A stretch of 63,058 nt of DNA from assembly GCA_031257015.1 (NCBI GenBank), contig JAIRPK010000041.1:1-63058 (forward strand). Reading direction: 5' to 3'. This document shows, piece after piece, positions 57,402 through 63,058 of this stretch (position 1 is its first letter; every line of letters starts with the position of its first letter). The notes under the pieces are model-generated. The model did not search any database. It was not told where the DNA came from and was given only the letters and a program-made list of their open reading frames with translations. Made by a program: the position numbers and the translations under genes. Source of the stretch: Tannerellaceae bacterium. Its GTDB lineage: Bacteria; Bacteroidota; Bacteroidia; Bacteroidales; Tannerellaceae.

Positions 57402-58616
57402 ATGAAGTATATAATCATCCTCGGCGACGGAATGGCCGACGAGCCTGTTGACATCCTTGGCGGGAAAACGCCTCTGCAATATGCGCATACGCCTTGTATG
57501 GACATGCTGGCATCATCCGGCTCATGCGGATTGCTTAAAACCATCCCGGCAGGATTCCATCCCGGCAGCGAGGTGGCAAACATGGCCATACTGGGTTACG
57601 ACCTTAACCGCGTTTTTGAAGGCCGCGGCTCGCTGGAGGCCGCCAGCATGGGCGTGGAGCTGCATCCTGGCGATATGGCCATGCGCTGCAACCTGATAAA
57701 CGTTGACGCTGACGGATTAATTCAATCTCATACCTCCGGACATATATCGACCGGCGAGGCGGCTGTGCTCATCAAGCATTTGAACGATACTCTCGGCACA
57801 GAAACGGTGAAATTCCATGCCGGCGTTTCATACCGCCACCTGCTCGTTCTGAAAGGCGGCGACAAGCGATTGAACTGCACTCCTCCTCACGATGTCCCGC
57901 AGCAAGCCTTCCGCCCCCTGCTGATAAAACCGGAATCCGCCGATGCGGTCGATACGGCCGAGCTTCTGAACAGCCTCATCCTGAAATCACAGGAAGTCTT
58001 GAGCACACACCCCCTCAATATCCGGCGGGAAGCCGAGGGCAAGCCTTCCGCCAATTCCATTTGGCCATGGTCGCCCGGTTATCGCCCGGCCATGAAGACG
58101 TTGAGCGAAATGTATAATATAGGCAAAGGTGTTGTCATATCCGCAGTCGATCTGATACGTGGAATAGGCGCATACGCCGGACTGGAAATAATATATGTAG
58201 AAGGCGCGACCGGCCTCTATGATACCAACTACGAAGGGAAGGCGAAAGCCGCCGTCGATGCCCTGAAGACACACGACTTCGTCTTTCTTCACCTCGAAGG
58301 CATAGACGAAGCCGGCCACGAAGGCAAGGTCGATCTCAAAATAAAAACGATTGAAGACCTGGATATGCGCATCGTCCGCCCCGTTTACGAAGGCGTGAAA
58401 TATATGGACGAGCCGGTATCCATCGCCGTTCTTCCAGACCACCCAACACCCTGCGCCCTGCGTACTCATACAGCCGAGCCGGTTCCCTTCCTTATATATA
58501 AACCAGGAGAAGCGCCGGATGAAGTCAAGACCTTTGACGAGCGCTCTGTCGCCGCCGGCAAGTACGGATTACTGGAGGGCGACCGGTTTATCAAACAATT
58601 CCTTGATTATAAATAG
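57402..58616 (+). CDS. ApgM-family phosphoglycerate mutase-like protein, probable homoserine kinase
   Basis: 404 residues with the alkaline-phosphatase-type fold of archaeal cofactor-independent phosphoglycerate mutases: MKYIIILGDGMADEPVDIL (metal Asp9), HPGSEVANMAILGYD near residues 52-66, and the C-terminal metal site around PDHPTPCALRTHTAEPVPF. By sequence it belongs to the apgM family, but it sits between thrA and thrC where the homoserine kinase gene thrB is expected, and no thrB is present in the window. ApgM-like proteins in such clusters are proposed to phosphorylate homoserine. That role fits the context better than glycolysis here. Start codon three bases after thrA. Confidence 0.85.
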   Translation: MKYIIILGDGMADEPVDILGGKTPLQYAHTPCMDMLASSGSCGLLKTIPAGFHPGSEVANMAILGYDLNRVFEGRGSLEAASMGVELHPGDMAMRCNLINVDADGLIQSHTSGHISTGEAAVLIKHLNDTLGTETVKFHAGVSYRHLLVLKGGDKRLNCTPPHDVPQQAFRPLLIKPESADAVDTAELLNSLILKSQEVLSTHPLNIRREAEGKPSANSIWPWSPGYRPAMKTLSEMYNIGKGVVISAVDLIRGIGAYAGLEIIYVEGATGLYDTNYEGKAKAAVDALKTHDFVFLHLEGIDEAGHEGKVDLKIKTIEDLDMRIVRPVYEGVKYMDEPVSIAVLPDHPTPCALRTHTAEPVPFLIYKPGEAPDEVKTFDERSVAAGKYGLLEGDRFIKQFLDYK

Positions 58617-58619
58617 AAC

Positions 58620-59945
58620 ATGAAATATTACAGTACTAATAAAAAAGTTCCGCCGGCATCGTTGAAGCGAGCCGTCATGAAAGGACTGGCAGACGACAGA
58701 GGATTATTCATGCCTGAAAACATCGACTTGCTGAAGGATTTCGTAGTGAGCGATATGCAAGACATGTCCTTTCAGGAAATATCCTGCATCGTAGCCCAAG
58801 CTTTATTCGGCGACGACATCGACCGTGATACGCTGGAAAATATCGTTAACGATACGCTTAACTTCGACGCCCCCGCTGTCCATATCCATGATAATATATA
58901 CGCCCTGGAGCTATTCCACGGCCCCACGCTTGCCTTCAAGGACGTCGGCGCCCGTTTCATGGCTCGCCTGCTGAACTATTTCGTTGAGAAAGAGAACGTA
59001 AAGGAAGTGAACGTCCTCGTCGCCACCTCCGGCGATACCGGCAGCGCAGTCGCCAACGGATTCCTGGGCGTAGATGGCATCCGCGTCTTCGTCCTCTATC
59101 CCAAAGGCAAAGTCAGTCCTGTACAAGAATGTCAATTCACGACGCTCGGCCAAAACATCACCGCCCTGGAAGTTGACGGAACGTTCGACGATTGCCAGGC
59201 GCTGGTCAAAACCGCCTTCATGGACGGGGAGCTGAAGAAAGCTCAAATCAAACTGACATCGGCCAACTCAATCAACGTCGCCCGCTTCCTTCCCCAATCA
59301 TTCTACTACTTCTACGCTTATTCCCAGCTGGACAGGAAAGGCAAGGCCGACGAACTGGTAGTAAGCGTCCCCAGCGGCAATTTCGGCAATTTATGCGCCG
59401 GCCTCATTGCCTATTGGATGGGATTGCCAATCAAGCGATTCATCGCCGCCGGCAACAGCAACAGAGCCTTCCGCGAATATCTGAATACCGGCAATTACGC
59501 CCCGATGCCTACCATAGCAACCATAGCAAACGCCATGGACGTAGGCGACCCAAGCAATTTCGCCCGGATAATAGATTTATTCAGCATTTATCCCAATCCA
59601 TACCAGGCAATAAAGAAACGCATCAACGGATATAACTACTCCGACGCGCAAATATCTGAAACAATGAGAACCGTCAGCAGCAAGTACGGATATATCCTCG
59701 ACCCTCACGGAGCATGCGGCTACCAAGCCCTGGTTGAAGACCGCCTGACAGAACGCGAAACCGGCCTCTTCCTCGAAACCGCTCATCCCGCCAAGTTCAA
59801 AAGCGCAGTCGAACAAATAATCGGTCGCGACATCGAAATGCCCGCCAAGCTCCAGGCTTTCATGAAAGGCGAAAAACAAAGCGTGAATATCAGCAAAGAC
59901 TTCACTTGCTTCAGGCAGTTCCTTATGGATACGCTAAGCAGGTAA
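58620..59945 (+). CDS. thrC: Threonine synthase
   Basis: 441 residues. The N-terminus has MKYYSTNKKVPPASLKRAVM; the PLP-binding lysine lies in LAFKDVGARFMARLL (Lys107), followed by VATSGDTGSAVANGFLG and the conserved VSVPSGNFGNLCAGLIA phosphate-binding region. It converts O-phospho-L-homoserine to threonine in the cytoplasm, the last step of the pathway begun by thrA. The start is four bases after the apgM-type gene. A strong terminator follows 28 bases after the stop. Confidence 0.96.
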   Translation: MKYYSTNKKVPPASLKRAVMKGLADDRGLFMPENIDLLKDFVVSDMQDMSFQEISCIVAQALFGDDIDRDTLENIVNDTLNFDAPAVHIHDNIYALELFHGPTLAFKDVGARFMARLLNYFVEKENVKEVNVLVATSGDTGSAVANGFLGVDGIRVFVLYPKGKVSPVQECQFTTLGQNITALEVDGTFDDCQALVKTAFMDGELKKAQIKLTSANSINVARFLPQSFYYFYAYSQLDRKGKADELVVSVPSGNFGNLCAGLIAYWMGLPIKRFIAAGNSNRAFREYLNTGNYAPMPTIATIANAMDVGDPSNFARIIDLFSIYPNPYQAIKKRINGYNYSDAQISETMRTVSSKYGYILDPHGACGYQALVEDRLTERETGLFLETAHPAKFKSAVEQIIGRDIEMPAKLQAFMKGEKQSVNISKDFTCFRQFLMDTLSR

Positions 59946-59973
59946 TTGCCGCCGCGCTTCACCTCACTGTGCC

Positions 59974-60006
59974 AAACGGCCCTCTCCAAGAGGGCCGTTT
60001 TTTTTT
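59974..60006 (+). terminator. Rho-independent terminator of the thr operon
   Basis: Perfect 12-bp arms AAACGGCCCTCT and AGAGGGCCGTTT around a three-base loop, followed by six T residues. Confidence 0.92.
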
Positions 60007-60024
60007 GCTATGTATAGCAAAAAA

Positions 60025-60185
60025 GAAAGCACTTCTATTGAAAAATCAAACACCGCTGTTTAAAAAATCAAGCACTATTGCTTAAAGAATCAAACACTAT
60101 TGTTTAAGAATTTAAGCACCGCTGTTTAAGAAATCAAACACTGCTGCTTGACAGCTCAAACACCGCTGTTTGAAAAACCAGGCTC
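60025..60185. repeat. Palindromic tandem array H: 7 units of 22 bp
   Basis: Seven units spaced exactly 22 bases begin about 20 bases after the thr terminator. The core is CAAACACCGCTGTTTG (6-bp arms, 4-base centre), with variants such as CAAGCACTATTGCTTAA in which both arms change together (AAAC/GTTT versus AAGC/GCTT), keeping the symmetry. The linker is A-rich. From 60186 to 60401 nothing else is recognised. Confidence 0.88.
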
Positions 60186-60401
60186 AGCAACCGTTTCCTT
60201 AAATAAAACGGCGCGGGAAAATCTTCACCTTGCCAAGGTCGGGAATCAGCCATATTGAAAAAAAATCACTTATTTTGCCGCCAATAAAATACAGCAGATA
60301 TTTTATTAAGGAAATATATTTCAGGAAATAGGACAACGGACTCTTGCTCAAAAAGGAAAATTATATTCACGTTATTAACATCAATATCTTCATTATTTAA
60401 T

Positions 60402-62114
60402 ATGAAATCAATTCTAATGTATCTAACCGTCGGCGCAGTATTCCTCCCTGTTTTGACGAAGGCGCAGATAAGCAATGTGCGTGTATTCCCGGAAGGTGAA
60501 CGGACAGTCATCGTCTATGACTACGCCCGCCAGGATGAGGCTATTGACGACGTCGTCGTCACTTACACAACCGGCAACGGCTCTGAAAAGCGCGTAGCCA
60601 AACAGATTAGCGGAGATCTGCGAAACATCCGCCCCGGCTCCGGTAAACGCATCGTGTGGAGTTCGCGTGCCGAGGCCGGCGATGTAAAACCGGAAAAACT
60701 AAACGTCCGCCTGACGGGCGTCCGCAATAAAACCAAGCAGGCCATGTGCAACGACAACATTAACATGGCAGACAATTATTTCAGGAATAAAGACTATACC
60801 CTGGCCGTAAATTACTACGAAAGCATATTGAATTGCGCCTCCTGTAACTGCAACACAAAGGATGTAGCCTACGCCTCCGACCAGGTCAGGATTGCCCGGC
60901 AAAGAATGGAGCCATCGCGCCCTCCGGAAAATGTTAACACAAGGCCTGCTTCATACAGCTCCGAGCCGCAGCGGGTCGTTCAGCAACGGCGAATACCTGC
61001 AGCCTATCGTCCGCAGGAGAATCTAATCGTCTCATATCTCTACGATATGCCCATGGCTGTTGATGCCGGCGGGATGCACGGCGTATCGGTGCTCCTTCTG
61101 CGCAACAGCTGGGACATCGGCGGATACGCCTCATTCCGCACAACCTCCCACTTTTATTCCCCGCAAGACAACATGTCATACTATACGAACGAGAAATACG
61201 CCTACAATTATGGGCTTAGCCCGACAGCCACTACCCGGCGATACTCCTGGCTTTTCTCCGCCGGAATAACGCGAAAGGCGTTCTCTATCGAAAATACCTT
61301 CATCTTCGCTTACGGCGGCATCGGCATCGGAACAAACAACGCCGCCGTGAAATATAACGTCACAGAAAAGGGCTATACCTCCCAACGCTGGGTAAGCGAC
61401 GGAGGGCACAACCTCGTCTTCAGCCCCGAAGTCGGAGCAATTGCCGACCTGAACGACAGGCTTACCCTCATGGCCGGCATAAAATTCCCGCTTTCCGTAA
61501 CCAAGTCCGAGCTGCTGGAGAAAAAGAACGGCATCAGCCTTATGCTTGGCGCCGGGATTCGGATAAAATCCCTGCGACATGATTACAACCGCTTCCCCGA
61601 CACATATATAGCTTATGCAATGGATATTCCCGCCCTCCAGCCATCCGAAAAACTCCAAAGTATGAACTTCATCGGCTTCTCCATCGGGCGAATCGGCTAC
61701 GACGGGCTTGGGGCTTACCTCTCGGCGCGTGCGAACCTGCTGCTGTTTAATTCAAAAAAAGTCGGCGACCTGAACGACTATGCCTTCTATCGCGGATTGT
61801 CCGACTACGGCAACGCTTTCATCACAGGCGGCGTGACATGGATGTATTTCTACGGTGGCCTTGGCATTTCTTACCAGAAGGAATACAAATCCTACATGGT
61901 CAACAACACCGCTATATGGAACAGCCAACGGAGCGATTTCGGGATATGCACGGAGTTCGGCCTCAACCTCCGCCTGTTCGACAATGTGCTGTTGCGCGGC
62001 GGCATTACCTTCCCAGGATTCAAGTTAAGCAGCGAGGATAACGAGTTCACGATGGGGTCAAACAAAATGTACTACTCTCTTGGCCTCGGCTATGTCTTTG
62101 CCTCCGATTTTTAA
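60402..62114 (+). CDS. Outer membrane beta-barrel protein with TPR-like N-terminal part
   Basis: 570 residues. Signal peptide to about LTKAQ. Residues 22-105 form a beta-rich domain (ISNVRVFPEGERTVIVYDYA), residues 115-165 look like a helical repeat with a cysteine cluster (ADNYFRNKDYTLAVNYYESI followed by NCASCNC), and a Pro/Gln/Arg-rich linker leads to a C-terminal domain of alternating strands (residues ~205-570) ending YSLGLGYVFASDF, with the terminal Phe typical of barrels. The family is not known to me. It is a single-gene unit, and arrays H and I flank it. Role in envelope architecture is a guess. Confidence 0.6.
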   Translation: MKSILMYLTVGAVFLPVLTKAQISNVRVFPEGERTVIVYDYARQDEAIDDVVVTYTTGNGSEKRVAKQISGDLRNIRPGSGKRIVWSSRAEAGDVKPEKLNVRLTGVRNKTKQAMCNDNINMADNYFRNKDYTLAVNYYESILNCASCNCNTKDVAYASDQVRIARQRMEPSRPPENVNTRPASYSSEPQRVVQQRRIPAAYRPQENLIVSYLYDMPMAVDAGGMHGVSVLLLRNSWDIGGYASFRTTSHFYSPQDNMSYYTNEKYAYNYGLSPTATTRRYSWLFSAGITRKAFSIENTFIFAYGGIGIGTNNAAVKYNVTEKGYTSQRWVSDGGHNLVFSPEVGAIADLNDRLTLMAGIKFPLSVTKSELLEKKNGISLMLGAGIRIKSLRHDYNRFPDTYIAYAMDIPALQPSEKLQSMNFIGFSIGRIGYDGLGAYLSARANLLLFNSKKVGDLNDYAFYRGLSDYGNAFITGGVTWMYFYGGLGISYQKEYKSYMVNNTAIWNSQRSDFGICTEFGLNLRLFDNVLLRGGITFPGFKLSSEDNEFTMGSNKMYYSLGLGYVFASDF

Positions 62115-62304
62115 ATCTTATGGTTGCTTTTGCCCCGAACTGGGAGTGGCAAGCGGCGCGGTTCAATTATACATACTGATTTCATGTTTGAACAAACAAG
62201 TCTTGATAAACGTTGAGGCATTGTATTTTAATCCTGTTTCTTCGAGCATGGATAGAAATTGTGCATCATAGACATTGTTCTACGTCATAGAATACCCACC
62301 TTCC

Positions 62305-62556
62305 GCACCAGTGCGCAGACTTTTTGCACCGGTGCGCGAACTTTCCGCACCGGTGCGCGGACTTTCTGCACCGGTGCGCGGACTTTCTGCACCGGTGCGC
62401 GGACTTTCTGCACCGGTGCGCAGACTTTCCGCACCGGTGCGCGGACTTTCTGCACCGGTGCGCGAACTTTCTGCACCGGTGCGCGAACTTTCCGCACCGG
62501 TGCGCGAACTTTCCGCACCGGTGCGCGGACTTTCCGCATTAGCTCGCGAATACTTG
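62305..62556. repeat. Palindromic tandem array I: 12 units of 21 bp (GCACCGGTGC)
   Basis: Twelve units at exact 21-bp spacing. The core GCACCGGTGC is a perfect 10-bp palindrome, followed by GCGGACTTTCT or GCGAACTTTCC. Edge units are degenerate (GCACCAGTGC at the start, GCATTAGCTC at the end), as expected when arrays grow from the middle. The long frames on both strands are produced by the period. The rest of 62115-62780 has no clear gene. Confidence 0.93.
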
Positions 62557-62780
62557 GCGCACGCAATAAAGCTCACGGAAATAATCCGGGTTCTATGATT
62601 CGGAGATTCTTTTCTTGATTCGCTTGCGGTTCTCATTTAATGTGAAGTTCTTGAGCCTTGAAAATACGCGATTGTATTAATAGTTGTTTATAACAGCTCC
62701 CGCACTGATTTGTATAAAAATAATTCAATTTGAAAAAACATACCTTTATGTCTCAAATAATCAATAAACGCAATACATAA

Positions 62781-63058
62781 ATGAAAAAGATACTCTTATT
62801 AATTCCAATCCTGCTAATTGCAATATGCGCCGAGGCCACCGGCTCATTCTCCGTTACCAATCTCCGTTGCGAGTACATGCGCGACCCGCTCGGCATTGAC
62901 ATTTCCCATCCACGCCTGAGCTACGAACTGCTTTCCTCCGGAAAAAACAGAATACAGTCGGAGCGCCATATACTGGTGGCTTCCTCGCCTGCTCTGCTCG
63001 CTCCGGGAAAAGCCGACGTATGGGATAGCGGCATCGTTCGCGACAGGGAGACGAATCA
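62781..63058 (+). CDS. GH78 alpha-L-rhamnosidase-like protein, N-terminal fragment
   Basis: Starts MKKILLLIPILLIAICAEAT, a signal peptide, and then matches the N-terminal Bac_rhamnosid_N region: VTNLRCEYMRDPLGID, HPRLSYELLSSGKNRIQSE and ADVWDSGIVRD. The gene runs off the window after about 92 codons, so the catalytic (alpha/alpha)6 barrel is not visible. GH78 enzymes release terminal alpha-L-rhamnose from plant glycans or glycosides. Together with the GH95 and GH3 genes it suggests a plant or mucosal glycan diet, though it lies in a separate unit. Confidence 0.82.
   Translation, partial: MKKILLLIPILLIAICAEATGSFSVTNLRCEYMRDPLGIDISHPRLSYELLSSGKNRIQSERHILVASSPALLAPGKADVWDSGIVRDRETN

Noticed and set aside
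7121..62556. CRISPR arrays
   Set aside because: Units are directly adjacent with no unique spacers, units vary in sequence, and no cas genes are visible.
62259..62636. 119- and 118-residue Arg/Thr-rich frames in array I
   Set aside because: Same reason: 21-bp period, overlapping frames in both directions, no signal or homologue features.

Overview
The window comes from a member of the phylum Bacteroidota, most likely order Bacteroidales. The evidence is four SusC/SusD outer-membrane uptake pairs, A-rich translation starts instead of strong Shine-Dalgarno sites, TAnnTTTG-type -7 boxes, SPII lipoproteins, a fimbrillin-like gene, a Porphyromonas-like hmuSTUV cluster and the fused thrA - apgM - thrC threonine operon. 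The genus cannot be fixed from the sequence alone.

Layout. 1-2.9 kb: the tail of a probable fimbrial anchor and a fimbrillin-like lipoprotein. 3.0-6.9 kb: a possible small RNA, an RRM RNA-binding protein, then a leftward housekeeping group nusB-yajC-ybbR-coaE. 8.0-14.0 kb: a rightward cluster with a double membrane-anchored CobN/HmuS chelatase-like protein, a polytopic membrane protein, a TolQ/ExbB-like channel and a DUF2149 protein, probably a heme (tetrapyrrole) processing machine. 14.5-27.8 kb: two leftward SusC/D loci (the first with a DUF3823 lipoprotein) and an AraC regulator. 28.6-30.3 kb: a C69 dipeptidase. 31.3-44.4 kb: a rightward polysaccharide utilisation locus with FecR, an STN-type SusC, SusD, a GH95 fucosidase-like enzyme, an unclassified secreted hydrolase-like protein and a GH3 enzyme. 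44.7-47.5 kb: a large TonB-dependent receptor-like protein. 48.4-48.9 kb: a decayed lipoprotein gene. 50.0-54.7 kb: a fourth SusC/D pair, paralogous to the third. 55.0-59.9 kb: the threonine operon. 60.4-62.1 kb: an outer-membrane barrel protein. 62.8 kb to the end: the start of a GH78 rhamnosidase-like gene.

The most unusual feature is non-coding. Nine arrays of short tandem repeats sit only between transcription units (about 7.1, 14.0, 20.8, 30.8, 39.9, 47.8, 49.2, 60.0 and 62.3 kb). Six have a 21-bp period (two DNA helical turns) or 42 bp, one has 22 bp, and a duplicated pair has 43 bp. Most repeat units carry a short palindrome whose sequence is specific to the array family, so the same DNA face shows a symmetric site every two turns. 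At least two families occur at two separate loci. There are no spacers, no associated nuclease genes and no credible coding content. Together they cover roughly 3 kb of the window.

A second regulatory signal is a pair of inverted, nearly identical sites (TGTCAGTGAAAACGG followed by a CGTTTA block) about 150-170 bp apart, upstream of two different susC genes (near 26.7 kb and 49.8 kb). This suggests a shared regulon, possibly of the adjacent AraC protein.
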